From an uncultured Bacteroidales bacterium (lineage in GTDB: Bacteria; Bacteroidota; Bacteroidia; Bacteroidales; P3), in the NCBI GenBank assembly GCA_949291555.1, contig CASEWE010000016.1:1-40054 (forward strand): 40,054 nucleotides of DNA, written 5' to 3'. Both the position numbers and the translations under genes were made by a program. Below the pieces are notes generated by a model, which saw only the letters and a program-made list of their open reading frames with translations, had not been told where the DNA came from and searched no databases. This document shows, in pieces, positions 15,072 to 24,051 of this stretch (within the stretch, counting starts at the first letter, position 1; each line of letters starts with the position of its first letter).

Positions 15072-16532
15072 TCAGCCGGCTACTTCTATGCAGACTACAT
15101 GGTCGATGCTTGCAGGGACTTCCCCTAATTCGAGGAATATTCCATCGGAAGTCTGCCGGAAGGGGACTTTTTCGCCGCTTTCGAATACGTAGGCTTTTTT
15201 CACTTTCTTTCCGGTGAGGGGGACAAACAAGGCTTTGTCGGGGAGGTCGAGGATATGGATGTACCGGATGTTCCCTTTCCGGGTCATCACCCCCCAGTCC
15301 CTCGGGCTCATTTCTCCCTGCCGGGTGCCGTACAGGCTCGGACCGTAGACTTTCAGCCATCGGCCGATTTCCTTGAGCCGTTCCATCGCTTTTCCCGGAA
15401 GCTGGCCATCGGGTTGCGGGCCGATATTGAGCAAGAGGTTGGCGTTCTTTCCGGCAGCGCGCACTAAGTAGTGTATCAGGGTTTTGCTGTCTTTGTAATC
15501 TTGGTCGGCGATTTTATAGCCCCACATCCCGTTCATGGTCTGGCAGGTTTCGAGCGGCAAACGGCTTATGGCTTGCCCGGAAAGGCCGGCAAGGTTCTCG
15601 CCCGGCAGGTCGCGTTCGAAAATCTGGATATCTTCTCCCGGAAAAGGGACTTGGTGGTGATTGTTCCCGATAAGGCAGGCAGGCTGCAGGGCATGGATCC
15701 GCTTGTATTGCCGGGTCAGCCCCCAGTCGAAGGCGCTGTCCTGGTCATGATCCCACCAACCATCGAACCAGATGGCCCCGATGGGGCCGTAGCGGGTGAG
15801 CAGTTCCTCTATCTGGCAGTCCATGAAAGCGCAGTAATCTTCCCATTTGCCGGCTTTTTCCCGGCCTGTGGAACGGCCTGTCCGGCCCAAGGGATAGTAG
15901 TCTTCGCGCGTCCAGTCCAGATGCGAGTAGTAGAGATGCAGGCGGATGCCTTGCTTCTGGCATTCATCGGCTAATTCCTTCAGCACGTCGCGGCCGAATG
16001 GCGTGGCGTCCACGATGTTGAAATCGGAGCAACCGGTGTTCCACATCGAGAATCCTTCGTGGTGGCGGGTGGTGAAGCAGATGTACCGGGCTCCCGATTC
16101 TTTGATGGCTGAAACCCATTCGGATGCGTTGAACCGGGACGGGTAGAAGCCCCCGGCCAGCTTGCCGTATTCCTCGTGGTCGATGCCCCGGTTCATGTAC
16201 CATTCGCCTTGCGCCAGCATGCTGTACAAGCCCCAGTGGAGAAAAATCCCGAATTTGTCGTCTTGGAACGCTTCTCGGGCTTCTATGTTCTGGCGGGAAG
16301 GGATATAGTCGTAGGACGTGTCGATGAAAACGGGGGCGATGGATGGCGGCTCTTCTGTCTCTGCTTGGGCTTGGTTTTCCGGAACGTGTCCCGAAGCCGG
16401 CTGGGGAAAAGCGAGGAAGCATGCAAGCGCGATTGCCGGCAGGGAAAATCCGGAAAGGGTCCCGGAGAAGGGGGCAAGGGCGTGCTGGAAAGGAGAGCCG
16501 CTTCGGGCTTTCGGTCGAACCGTTCTTTTCAT
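15072..16532 (-). CDS. Alpha-L-fucosidase, glycoside hydrolase family 29
   Basis: A 486-residue exported retaining fucosidase. GH29 signatures are KFGIFLHWGLYS (about 93-104), RYICFTTRHHEGFSMW, the nucleophile motif IWFDGWWD with Asp257, and LLLNIGPQPDGQLP. The N-terminus has a basic stretch and a hydrophobic core ending near FPQPASG, read as a signal peptide with an unusually long n-region. It would release alpha-linked fucose from host mucin or other glycans in the periplasm. No SusC/SusD pair is present in the window. The start lies 1 nt after the nitroreductase stop, suggesting coupled translation. Confidence 0.92.
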   Translation of the reverse strand: MKRTVRPKARSGSPFQHALAPFSGTLSGFSLPAIALACFLAFPQPASGHVPENQAQAETEEPPSIAPVFIDTSYDYIPSRQNIEAREAFQDDKFGIFLHWGLYSMLAQGEWYMNRGIDHEEYGKLAGGFYPSRFNASEWVSAIKESGARYICFTTRHHEGFSMWNTGCSDFNIVDATPFGRDVLKELADECQKQGIRLHLYYSHLDWTREDYYPLGRTGRSTGREKAGKWEDYCAFMDCQIEELLTRYGPIGAIWFDGWWDHDQDSAFDWGLTRQYKRIHALQPACLIGNNHHQVPFPGEDIQIFERDLPGENLAGLSGQAISRLPLETCQTMNGMWGYKIADQDYKDSKTLIHYLVRAAGKNANLLLNIGPQPDGQLPGKAMERLKEIGRWLKVYGPSLYGTRQGEMSPRDWGVMTRKGNIRYIHILDLPDKALFVPLTGKKVKKAYVFESGEKVPFRQTSDGIFLELGEVPASIDHVVCIEVAG

Positions 16533-16533
16533 G

Positions 16534-17106
16534 CTACAGGATTTTGATCAGGAGGTCTTCCGTGCGGCGTTTCGGCACATGGTGCACTTGGTCGGCGGTG
16601 CGCCAGTATTTCACATCGTTGCCTTTCAGGTCTTCGATGGCAACGGTTTCCTTGGGTCGGCCCAACGCTAAGACGTGATCGGGCTGCAGGTGTCCGGGAA
16701 GCTGCAGGGCTTCCCGGAGCAGGGCTTGGTTGAAAGCTTTGATGATGCAGCCTCCGTAACCTTGTTCCACGGCAGAAAGGAGAAGGGTCTGGAGCTGGAT
16801 CCCTGCATCGCAGGCTGCGTTTTCCACGAGGCTTTTGTCTATCAATTGCACGATGTAGGCCGAGGGCCTTTCCCCTTCTTCCGGCCCGGGCCAGTCTTTG
16901 AGATAGCCGGCCCAGGAAAGGGCGGGAAAGACGGCTTGGCAGGCTTGCGGGCTCTGGCAAACGATGTATTTGAGCGGCTGGAGGTTGCGCGCGGAGGCGC
17001 AGTAGCGGCAGTTTCCTATCCAATCGGAAAGAAGCCGGAGCGGAATGGCTTCTTCCTGGCGGAATCTCCGGTAAGAGCGGTTTGCTTTGAGCAGTTCCAA
17101 AAGCAT
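16534..17106 (-). CDS. Nitroreductase-family FMN oxidoreductase
   Basis: A 190-residue nitroreductase-fold protein. The N-terminal RSYRRF (FMN phosphate contact) is diagnostic, followed by CRYCASARNLQPLKYIV and the C-terminal ALGRPKE motif. The family uses FMN and NAD(P)H to reduce nitro groups, quinones or flavins. The central GIQLQTLLLSAVEQGYGGCII helix also fits. A natural substrate cannot be assigned. It is the first gene of a leftward cluster with the fucosidase and cutC, and a TACCTTTG box lies about 70 nt upstream. Confidence 0.88.
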   Translation of the reverse strand: MLLELLKANRSYRRFRQEEAIPLRLLSDWIGNCRYCASARNLQPLKYIVCQSPQACQAVFPALSWAGYLKDWPGPEEGERPSAYIVQLIDKSLVENAACDAGIQLQTLLLSAVEQGYGGCIIKAFNQALLREALQLPGHLQPDHVLALGRPKETVAIEDLKGNDVKYWRTADQVHHVPKRRTEDLLIKIL

Positions 17107-17178
17107 GTTTCAAGCGGATTTCGGATTGCCTGGTCCCGTTTTTGCCCTTAGGGCGGTAAATCGGGAACAGGTGCTGCG

Positions 17179-17186
17179 CAAAGGTA
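17179..17186 (-). promoter_or_regulatory. -7 box (TACCTTTG) for nitroreductase-fucosidase-cutC
   Basis: A leftward TACCTTTG followed by CGC matches the Bacteroidetes TAnnTTTG consensus. No TTG is seen 20 nt upstream. The start codon would be about 65 nt from the transcription start. Confidence 0.45.
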
Positions 17187-17246
17187 GTCCTTTTTGTCCG
17201 TATTCGAGCCTCTGTCCGAGCGCCGGAAGCTTTTTTGCCAAATGCT

Positions 17247-17254
17247 TAACTTTG
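17247..17254 (+). promoter_or_regulatory. -7 box (TAACTTTG) for dinB
   Basis: A rightward TAACTTTG fits the consensus, about 100 nt before the dinB start. The -33 position is not convincing (a TTG lies only 9 nt upstream). I see no obvious LexA-type inverted repeat. Confidence 0.4.
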
Positions 17255-17358
17255 TTCCAACCCGATCCGCTTCCTGCCGCTTCCCGTTCCGGACGGCACG
17301 GGCAAAAGCCTTTCGGGAAAACAGGACCCGGGAGGGCTGCCTTCCTAAACTTGCCGCC

Positions 17359-18432
17359 ATGCGAAAGATTATCCATATCGACATGGATGCCTTTTATGCT
17401 TCGGTAGAACAGCGCGATTTCCCGCAGCTTCGGGGAAAGCCGGTTGCCGTAGGCCGGGCGGAAGCCCGGTCGGTAGTGGCGGCGGCTTCTTACGAGGCCC
17501 GCAAATACGGGGTCCGTTCGGCCATGCCGTCTTTGCAGGCCTTGCGTTTGTGCCCGCATCTGCATTTCCAGCCGCCGAGGTTCGCGGTCTACCGTTCGGT
17601 ATCGGGCCAGATACATTCGATTTTCCGGGAATACGCCGATTTGGTGGAACCGCTTTCGCTCGACGAGGCCTATCTCGATGTTACCCGGGACAAGAAGGGC
17701 ATAGGGTCGGCCACGTTGATTGCCTTGGAAATCAAGAAACGGATACGTGAAGCAACGGGTCTGACGGCTTCAGCGGGCGTTTCTTTCAACAAATTTCTGG
17801 CCAAGATGGCTTCGGACTACCGGAAACCCGATGGGATTTTCGTGGTGGAGCCGGAGAAAGCAGCGGATTTCATCAGCGCTTTGCCCATCGGGAAGTTTTA
17901 CGGGATAGGTGGCGTGACAGCCGGGAAATTCCGGGAAATGGGCGTGCTTACGGGAGCGGACTTGAAAAGCCTGAGCCGGGAATTTTTGGTTTCCCGTTTC
18001 GGGAAGGCGGGAATTTATTTTTACGATATAGCGAGGGGAATCGACGAAAGGCCGGTGGAACCCGGGCGGGAAAGGAAGTCTTACAGCGTGGAAAACACCT
18101 ATGCGCAAGACATAAAGAGCCGATTCGCCTTGATTGCCGAATTGTACCATTTGGAAAAACGTCTTGCCCGGCATCTTGAAGAAGAGGGAGTGAAGGCCCG
18201 GACAGTGGTCTTGAAAGTCCGGTATCATGATTTTTCCACGTTCAGCCGGAGCAGGACTTTTCAAGTTCCCGTGCACGACTTCGCTTCCTTGCATGAATCC
18301 GTCCGGTCCGTGCGGGAGGCTTTCCCTTGGGATTACGGGAAAGGGATCCGGCTTTTAGGCGTGGGCGTGCAGCATTTGTTGAAAGAAGCGGTCTCCGATG
18401 CGGGGCCGATCCGGCAACTTTCCCTTTTTTGA
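17359..18432 (+). CDS. dinB: DNA polymerase IV (Y-family, translesion)
   Basis: A 357-residue error-prone polymerase. The palm motif HIDMDAFYASVEQ at the N-terminus and SLDEAYLDVT supply the metal-binding acidic residues. SYEARKYGVRSAMPS and the helix-hairpin-helix region (FYGIGGVTAGKFREMGVLTGADL) follow, then a little-finger domain ending HLLKEAVSD. The C-terminal LSLF resembles a beta-clamp binding peptide (QLSLF). The start at 17359 places HIDMDAFYA at the usual position; 55 upstream codons in frame are non-homologous. It converges on the FabK-like gene. Confidence 0.95.
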   Translation: MRKIIHIDMDAFYASVEQRDFPQLRGKPVAVGRAEARSVVAAASYEARKYGVRSAMPSLQALRLCPHLHFQPPRFAVYRSVSGQIHSIFREYADLVEPLSLDEAYLDVTRDKKGIGSATLIALEIKKRIREATGLTASAGVSFNKFLAKMASDYRKPDGIFVVEPEKAADFISALPIGKFYGIGGVTAGKFREMGVLTGADLKSLSREFLVSRFGKAGIYFYDIARGIDERPVEPGRERKSYSVENTYAQDIKSRFALIAELYHLEKRLARHLEEEGVKARTVVLKVRYHDFSTFSRSRTFQVPVHDFASLHESVRSVREAFPWDYGKGIRLLGVGVQHLLKEAVSDAGPIRQLSLF

Positions 18433-18533
18433 GGCTCGGGCCGAATTCGATGTCCGGGCAGGGAACGTTGCTTGGCAAAGGCCCGATGCCCGTTTCGGCC
18501 GGAGGCTGCTGCAGGGGAAAGGCATGGCCCGGC

Positions 18534-19511
18534 TCAGGCAAAGACGGGCTGCTTGCGGGAGGCGAGCCGGTTGTATTCGTCCAGGATTCCGGCCATGATT
18601 TCCGAGACGGGCTCGATGCGTCTTGCTTGGCTGGCTACTTGGCCGATTTCCAGCATGCCGTTTTCGATTTCGCCCTCGAAAATGCCTTTCTTGGCCCTTC
18701 CTTTCCCGACTATCTCGCGCAATTCTTCGGCGGAAGCCCCGCGGTCTTCCGCTTCTTGCACTTTTCGGGAAAATCCGTTCGTGGCAAGCCGCGTCGGGCC
18801 GATTTTCTTGAGCAGCAATTTGGTATCGCCTTCCGCCATGCCGAGGCAGCGTTGCTTGAAGGCCTCGCTGGCCGAACTTTCCGCTGCAAGGGCGAACCGG
18901 GTTCCTATCTGCACGCCTTCCGCGCCCAAATCCAAAGCGGCCAGCATGGCGGCTCCGCTTCCGATTCCGCCGGCAGCCAAAAGCGGCAGGGAGGTCGCTT
19001 CCCTTACTTGCGGCACCAAGCAGAGCGTGGTGGTTTCTTCGCGCCCGTTGTGGCCTCCGGCTTCGAACCCTTCCGCCACGATGGCATCCACGCCGGCATC
19101 CTCGCATTTTCTGGCAAAGAGGGAGGACGATACCACATGGGCTACCTTCACGCCGTTGCTTTGCAGCAGCGGTGTCCATGTCTTGGGAGAGCCGGCTGAA
19201 GTGAAGACGATTTTTACCGCTTCCTCGAAGATGATGTCGATGATTTCCTGCATTTGGGGGTAAAGCAAGGGGATGTTGACGCCGAAGGGGCGGTCGGTTG
19301 CGGCTTTGCATTGGCGGATATGGTGCCTGAGGTTTTCCGGATGGAGCGAACCGGCCCCGATAAGCCCGAGGCCGCCGCTGTTGCTTACGGCGGAAGCCAA
19401 GCGCCATCCGCTGCACCAGACCATGCCGCCTTGCACAATCGGGTATCGGATGCCGAATAATCGGCAAATCCGGTTGGAAGACTCTTGTCCTTGGGGGTTC
19501 GTGTTATCCAT
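18534..19511 (-). CDS. Nitronate monooxygenase / FabK-like FMN TIM-barrel oxidoreductase
   Basis: A 325-residue FMN-dependent TIM-barrel protein. Motifs are YPIVQGGMVWCSGWRLASAV, SNSGGLGLIGAG, VDAIVAEGFEAGGHNG, LLAAGGIGSGAAMLAALDLGAEGVQIGTRF and a C-terminal helical part. The family contains both nitronate monooxygenases (detoxifying nitroalkanes) and FabK enoyl-ACP reductases. The AEGxEAGGH motif with its putative catalytic His is shared by both, so sequence alone does not decide. No other fatty-acid genes flank it. Three copies of a GCGTACTT-based repeat lie immediately upstream of the start. Confidence 0.85.
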   Translation of the reverse strand: MDNTNPQGQESSNRICRLFGIRYPIVQGGMVWCSGWRLASAVSNSGGLGLIGAGSLHPENLRHHIRQCKAATDRPFGVNIPLLYPQMQEIIDIIFEEAVKIVFTSAGSPKTWTPLLQSNGVKVAHVVSSSLFARKCEDAGVDAIVAEGFEAGGHNGREETTTLCLVPQVREATSLPLLAAGGIGSGAAMLAALDLGAEGVQIGTRFALAAESSASEAFKQRCLGMAEGDTKLLLKKIGPTRLATNGFSRKVQEAEDRGASAEELREIVGKGRAKKGIFEGEIENGMLEIGQVASQARRIEPVSEIMAGILDEYNRLASRKQPVFA

Positions 19512-19530
19512 ATTATATAATTTATTTATC

Positions 19531-19580
19531 GCGTACTTCTTTTATGGCGCGTACTTTTTATGGCGCGTACTTCGCTTGCC
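19531..19580 (-). repeat. Three imperfect tandem repeats (GCGTACTT core) in the leader of the FabK-like gene
   Basis: GCGTACTT begins at 19531, 19549 and 19565 (periods 18 and 16). The first two copies are followed by a T-run and ATGGC. In gene orientation they read AAGTACGC(GCC). They lie between the proposed -7 box and the start codon at 19511, where repeated protein- or RNA-binding sites could act. Confidence 0.6.
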
Positions 19581-19603
19581 GGGAATCTTTTTGAAATCCG
19601 GCA

Positions 19604-19611
19604 CGAAGATA
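19604..19611 (-). promoter_or_regulatory. Possible -7 box (TATCTTCG) for the FabK-like gene
   Basis: A leftward TATCTTCG, one base off TAnnTTTG, lies about 93 nt from the start codon. There is no TTG at the expected distance. Confidence 0.3.
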
Positions 19612-19674
19612 AGGTTTTGCGGGGATTATTCTGTCCGGGTATCTTGGGCCGTGATGAGAAAACCCGATTTTTCG

Positions 19675-19682
19675 TACTTTTG
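19675..19682 (+). promoter_or_regulatory. -7 box (TACTTTTG) for typA
   Basis: A rightward TACTTTTG followed by CAG matches the consensus; the -33 element is weak. If used, it gives typA a leader of nearly 380 nt, which contains the duplicated hairpin module at 19803-19953. Confidence 0.4.
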
Positions 19683-19802
19683 CAGACTGAATTTTTGGGT
19701 AAATAGTTTATAATTAACTGATATAGAAAAGGGAAAAGGACCTTTGAGGGTGAAGTTGCTTTTGGGGCTTTCCGGGCATTCTTCGGGCAATCTTTTTTTT
19801 CC

Positions 19803-19953
19803 GGTCAGGCGGAGGGGTCGAGGCGAGAGGTTCGACTCGGAGAGGTTCGAGACGAAGCCGTAAAGGCGTAACTGAACGCTTCCTGCGACCTTTGTTCGAG
19901 GCGGAGAGGTTTCGAGGCGGAAGGGTCGAAGCCGGTAGCCGCAGGGCCGCTTC
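19803..19953 (+). repeat. Duplicated hairpin module in the typA leader
   Basis: Two similar units follow each other. Each has a purine-rich stretch built from GGCGAGAGGTTCGA / GGCGGAGAGGTTTCGA words, then a hairpin. Hairpin 1 (19854-19882) pairs GAAG-c-CGT with ACG-CTTC; hairpin 2 (19928-19953) pairs GAAG-c-CGG with CCG-CTTC. The same bulged C is kept while the inner pairs differ compatibly. A run of eight T at 19793-19800 precedes the module. I recognise no known riboswitch or protein-binding leader. Confidence 0.45.
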
Positions 19954-20067
19954 GATGCCTGGAAAAAGAAACCGTTAGGCCCTGCCTTGAAGGTGTAGGC
20001 GGGAACTGCGCGTTGCCCTCCGGATGGGTTCCGCTTGCCCCTTTTCATCGTTTTAATGTTCGATCGC

Positions 20068-21891
20068 ATGGCAGAAATCAGGAACGTGGCCATCATCGCC
20101 CACGTAGATCATGGAAAGACAACCTTGGTAGACAGGATTCTGTATCAATCCAACCTGTTCCGGGAAAACCAGGAAAAGAAAGAGCTGATCCTCGACAATA
20201 ACGATTTGGAAAGGGAGAGGGGCATCACGATCCTTTCCAAGAATGTTTCCGTTCGCTACAAGGGCTACAAGATCAATATCATCGATACGCCGGGGCACGC
20301 CGATTTCGGCGGGGAGGTGGAAAGGGTGCTGAACATGGCCGACGGGGTCCTGCTGGTGGTCGATGCTTTCGAAGGCCCTATGCCGCAGACCCGTTTCGTC
20401 TTGCAGAAGGCGCTGGAGCTTAATCTCAAGCCCATCGTCGTGGTCAACAAGGTGGACAAACCCAATTGCGACCCGGAACTGACCCAGGAAAAAGTTTTCG
20501 ACCTCATGTTCAGCCTGGGCGCGACCGAAGATCAATTGGATTTCCCTACGGCTTTCGGCTCTTCGAAAATCGGATGGATGAGCGAGGACTGGCGGAAGCC
20601 GACTTCCGATGTTTCCTATCTGTTGGATTTGATAGTCAAATACATCCCGGCTCCCAAAGTGGAGCAGGGCTCGCTTCAGATGATGATTACCTCCTTGGAC
20701 TACTCCTCTTACATCGGACGGATCGCGGTGGGCCGCCTGCACCGGGGGACCTTGCAAGCCGGGCAAAATGTCAGCTTGGTGAAACGCGATGGAACCGTGG
20801 AGAAGCAAAGGGTAAAGGAGCTTTACGTCTTCGAGGGTTTGGGCAAGGAAAAAGTGAAAGTTCCTGTGGAGGCGGGCGAAGTCTGCGCGGTGATGGGCCT
20901 GGAGGATTTTGAAATCGGCGACACGATAGCCGATTTCGAGAATCCGGAAGCCTTGAAACCTATTTCGGTCGACGAGCCGACCATGAGCATGCTGTTTACC
21001 ATCAATAATTCGCCTTTCTTCGGGAAAGACGGCAAATACGTTACCTCCCGCCATTTGCGCGAACGCTTGGAAAAGGAGTTGGAAAAGAATCTGGCCTTGC
21101 GCGTGGAAGAGACCGGTTCTCCCGATTCGTTGCTGGTATACGGGCGAGGGATCTTGCATTTGTCGGTCCTGATCGAGACCATGCGCCGGGAAGGCTACGA
21201 ATTGCAGGTTGGGCAGCCGAAAGTTATCATCAAGGAAATCGAAGGGAAGAAATGCGAGCCGATGGAAGAATTGACGATTGTGCTTCCCGAAGAATTTTCC
21301 GGGAAGGCGATCGAGCTGGCCACCCAGCGGAAAGGGGAAATCAAGTCGATTGAAACCCAGTCGGATAGGACCCACCTTATTTTCAGCATTCCGGCCCGAG
21401 GCATGATCGGGTTGCGGAACAACGTGCTCACGGCCACCGAAGGAGAGGCTGTGATGGCCAGCCGGTTCGAAGGCTATGCGCCATGGAAGGGCGAGATAGG
21501 GGCCCGCAGGAACGGGGCTTTGGTGGTGATGGAGACCGGGACGGCCTACGCCTACGCCATCGACAAGTTGCAGGACCGGGGCACTTTTTTCATCGATCCC
21601 AACGAGGAAGTTTATGCGGGGGAAGTGATCGGGGAGCATATCCGTCCGGACGACTTGGTCGTGAATGTTTGCAAGAGCAAGAAATTGACCAATATGCGGG
21701 CTTCCGGGGCGGATGAGGCCACGCATATCGCTCCCGCCCGGAAGATGTCGCTGGAGGAATTCATGGAATATATCGGCCCGGACGAATACCTGGAGGTCAC
21801 TCCGCATCATTTGCGATTGCGGAAAATCATCTTGGATGAAAACGAACGCAAGCGCCAGGCCAAACGCGCGGAACTTTCCGGCCAGGATTGA
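20068..21891 (+). CDS. typA: Ribosome-associated translational GTPase TypA/BipA
   Basis: A 607-residue translation-factor GTPase that binds the 70S ribosome and is needed for growth under stress and for ribosome assembly. G1 is [11 protein letters not shown]3 [15 protein letters not shown] and G4 NKVDKP. Domain II, the EF-G-like domains III and V ([49 protein letters not shown]) and the TypA-specific C-terminal domain ([38 protein letters not shown]) are all present. [17 protein letters not shown] is the normal N-terminus, so I start at 20068 rather than at in-frame Met codons 4 or 11 codons earlier. Confidence 0.97.
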   Translation: MAEIRNVAIIAHVDHGKTTLVDRILYQSNLFRENQEKKELILDNNDLERERGITILSKNVSVRYKGYKINIIDTPGHADFGGEVERVLNMADGVLLVVDAFEGPMPQTRFVLQKALELNLKPIVVVNKVDKPNCDPELTQEKVFDLMFSLGATEDQLDFPTAFGSSKIGWMSEDWRKPTSDVSYLLDLIVKYIPAPKVEQGSLQMMITSLDYSSYIGRIAVGRLHRGTLQAGQNVSLVKRDGTVEKQRVKELYVFEGLGKEKVKVPVEAGEVCAVMGLEDFEIGDTIADFENPEALKPISVDEPTMSMLFTINNSPFFGKDGKYVTSRHLRERLEKELEKNLALRVEETGSPDSLLVYGRGILHLSVLIETMRREGYELQVGQPKVIIKEIEGKKCEPMEELTIVLPEEFSGKAIELATQRKGEIKSIETQSDRTHLIFSIPARGMIGLRNNVLTATEGEAVMASRFEGYAPWKGEIGARRNGALVVMETGTAYAYAIDKLQDRGTFFIDPNEEVYAGEVIGEHIRPDDLVVNVCKSKKLTNMRASGADEATHIAPARKMSLEEFMEYIGPDEYLEVTPHHLRLRKIILDENERKRQAKRAELSGQD

Positions 21892-22031
21892 TTCCGGCGG
21901 GTTGGCTGCCGGCGGACGGCTCGCGGGGAACGCCGGGGCTGCTTGCCGGGACAGGCCGGTTCCCCTATAGGAGGATAGAAGGGAAATCCGGAGACAGGAA
22001 AGACGGGCTTTGGCTACGGAGACGAAGATTT

Positions 22032-22883
22032 ATGGAACAAGGAAGAAGAAAACCCGATTGGCTCAAAATAAGATTGCCGATGGGGGAATTGTCGAAGAAG
22101 GTGCAGGACACGCTTCAGTCCAATAGCCTCCATACGATTTGCACCAGCGGCCGTTGCCCGAACCATGGGGAATGCTGGGGCTGCGGAACGGCATCCATCA
22201 TGATAGGAGGGGATATTTGCACCCGGGCTTGCCGTTTCTGCAATGTAAAGACAGGCAGGCCTTTGCCGCTCGACAAAGACGAGCCCTTGCACGTGGCTGA
22301 ATCCGTGAAGGCTTTGGGTTTGAAGCACGTGGTCATCACCTCGGTAGACCGGGACGACTTGCCTGATTTGGGAGCCGGGCATTGGGTGGAAGTGATAAGG
22401 CAGGTCCGCGCGCTCAACCCTTCCACGACGATGGAGGTGCTGATACCCGATTTCCAGTCCCGCCCGGAGCTGGTAAGGATGATCATCGAAACGCGGCCGG
22501 ATGTGATTTCCCACAATTTGGAAACGGTGCGCAGGCTTACGCCCCATATTCGCAGCCGGGCTACGTACGAGGGCTCGTTGGCGGTATTGGAGCAGGTTGC
22601 CCGTAGCGGGATTGCCGCCAAGAGCGGCATCATGCTCGGTTTGGGTGAAAGCCGGGAGGAAATCCTGCAGGCAATGGACGATTTGCTTGCTGTCGGCTGC
22701 CAGGTCATGACGCTTGGGCAGTATTTGCAGCCGAGCAGGCAGAATGTGGAGGTGAAGGAATACGTTTCGCCGGAGACATTCGCCGAATATGCCGAGATCG
22801 GGAAACGGAAAGGATTCCGCTTTGTGGAAAGCGGCCCCTTGGTGCGTTCGAGCTATCATGCCGAACGCCATGTGGGACGATAG
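22032..22883 (+). CDS. lipA: Lipoyl synthase (radical SAM)
   Basis: A 283-residue lipoyl synthase that inserts two sulfurs into protein-bound octanoyl groups. Both [4Fe-4S] sites are visible: the auxiliary-cluster motif C-x4-C-x5-C (CTSGRCPNHGEC) and the radical-SAM CxxxCxxC (CTRACRFC). SVDRDDLPDLGAGHW, VISHNLETV, SGIMLGLGES and the C-terminal SGPLVRSSYHAE, whose Ser ligates the auxiliary cluster in the family, complete the picture. It lies 140 nt downstream of typA on the same strand. lipB is about 1.2 kb further on, separated by a leftward transporter gene. Confidence 0.97.
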   Translation: MEQGRRKPDWLKIRLPMGELSKKVQDTLQSNSLHTICTSGRCPNHGECWGCGTASIMIGGDICTRACRFCNVKTGRPLPLDKDEPLHVAESVKALGLKHVVITSVDRDDLPDLGAGHWVEVIRQVRALNPSTTMEVLIPDFQSRPELVRMIIETRPDVISHNLETVRRLTPHIRSRATYEGSLAVLEQVARSGIAAKSGIMLGLGESREEILQAMDDLLAVGCQVMTLGQYLQPSRQNVEVKEYVSPETFAEYAEIGKRKGFRFVESGPLVRSSYHAERHVGR

Positions 22884-22888
22884 CGCGG

Positions 22889-22912
22889 AGCTTGCCTCGC
22901 AGCTTGCCTCGC
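22889..22912 (+). repeat. Exact 12-bp tandem duplication behind lipA
   Basis: AGCTTGCCTCGC occurs twice head to tail (22889-22900, 22901-22912), just after the lipA stop, in the 154-nt gap between convergent genes. No clear terminator hairpin with a T-run is visible in this gap. Confidence 0.6.
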
Positions 22913-23037
22913 GAATCCTGCCTTGCGAAGCTTGCGTCGATTCCGTTTCGCAGGTTTCTGGTCGCCGCCGGGAAGCCGGGGTCGGGCGGAAACACGTTCG
23001 TGCAAACGGGAGGCCGGGCGGGAAATAGCCGAGGCAC

Positions 23038-23916
23038 TTAATTTTTTTTGCGGCTCATCCATGCCGGACGATAGGCGATGGCTGCCACGTAAGACAAAAG
23101 GATTACATTCATCATCAAGGCATAGACGATGGCGGGAACAGCCATGAGGCTGTTGTTGAAAAGGAAAGGGCTGCTGGCGATGGCGATGCTTTGGGCGGCA
23201 TTCTGCATGCCGACTTCGATGAGGATGGTCCGTTGCTGCGCTTGGCCGATCCGGAACGACTTCGCCAGGAGAGCTGCTGCCCCCATGGACAGGATGATGA
23301 GCAGGGACACCCCTAATCCGAGCCGGGCGAAGTTGTTGCAGATGGTATCCCGGTGCTGGACGAAGAAGAGGGAAGCCAGAAGGAGCAACAAGGGGAAGGC
23401 TGCTTTGGAAAGCGCTTTATGGCAAAAGCAGGCCGTTCGGGGAAGCTTTTTCCTTACTGCGATTCCGGCCAAGATGGGAACCACCATCAAGACGATGTTC
23501 TGGAGGAACAGCTTGCCCGCAGGGAGATGGAGGTCGGTATGGAACTGGCTTTCGGTGAAGCGGAGAGTGAAATCCAGTATCAGCGGCAGGGTGAAAAGCG
23601 TGATGAAGCTGCTCAGGGCCGTGAGGGAAACCGATAAAGCCACATCGCCTTTTGCAATCATGGAAAACACGTTGGAGGAGCTGCCGCCCGGCGAACAGGC
23701 TATGAGCATGAGCCCGACGAAGAAAACAGCATCCATCTGCAAGGCGCGCCCCAGCAGGAAGGCGATGAGCGGAAGGCATGCGATTTGCCCGATCATGCCG
23801 ACGATTACGGCCTTGGGATGCTTTTTCAGGTATAGGAAATCTTTGGCTTCCAGGGTCAGGCCCAATTCGAACATCAGCAGCGACAGGATGGGCAGTACGA
23901 TCCAGATGGCATTCAT
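23038..23916 (-). CDS. Bile acid:sodium symporter (BASS/SBF) family transporter
   Basis: A 292-residue polytopic inner-membrane protein with about nine hydrophobic segments. Family features are LSLLMFELGLTLEAKDF at the N-terminus, the LMLIACSPGGSSSNVFSMIAKGD motif of the Na+-binding crossover region, and EVGMQNAAQSIAIASS later on. Members move organic anions such as bile acids, pantoate or keto acids with Na+; the substrate here is unknown. The start at 23916 (MNAIWIVLPILS) is supported by a TACCTTTG promoter box 20-30 nt upstream, so the 97-codon upstream frame is not translated. Confidence 0.9.
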   Translation of the reverse strand: MNAIWIVLPILSLLMFELGLTLEAKDFLYLKKHPKAVIVGMIGQIACLPLIAFLLGRALQMDAVFFVGLMLIACSPGGSSSNVFSMIAKGDVALSVSLTALSSFITLFTLPLILDFTLRFTESQFHTDLHLPAGKLFLQNIVLMVVPILAGIAVRKKLPRTACFCHKALSKAAFPLLLLLASLFFVQHRDTICNNFARLGLGVSLLIILSMGAAALLAKSFRIGQAQQRTILIEVGMQNAAQSIAIASSPFLFNNSLMAVPAIVYALMMNVILLSYVAAIAYRPAWMSRKKN

Positions 23917-23937
23917 GAGCGAGCTTTTTTGAAGCCG

Positions 23938-23945
23938 CAAAGGTA
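23938..23945 (-). promoter_or_regulatory. -7 box (TACCTTTG) of the BASS transporter gene
   Basis: A leftward TACCTTTG lies 21 nt from the ATG, implying a leader of about 15 nt. No TTG is found 20 nt upstream. The position supports the chosen start codon. Confidence 0.5.
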
Positions 23946-24051
23946 AGAAGATAATAAGAGGTAGAAAGATCTTGAGGAGCGTTGTTGGCAGGAACGTCCG
24001 GACGACCGGAAAAGCGGGCTTGCCACGGGATTCAAGGAAAAACGCGGAAAG

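Noticed and set aside
20053..21810. 585-codon frame antisense to typA
   Set aside because: It mirrors the codon structure of typA on the opposite strand; TypA is unambiguous.
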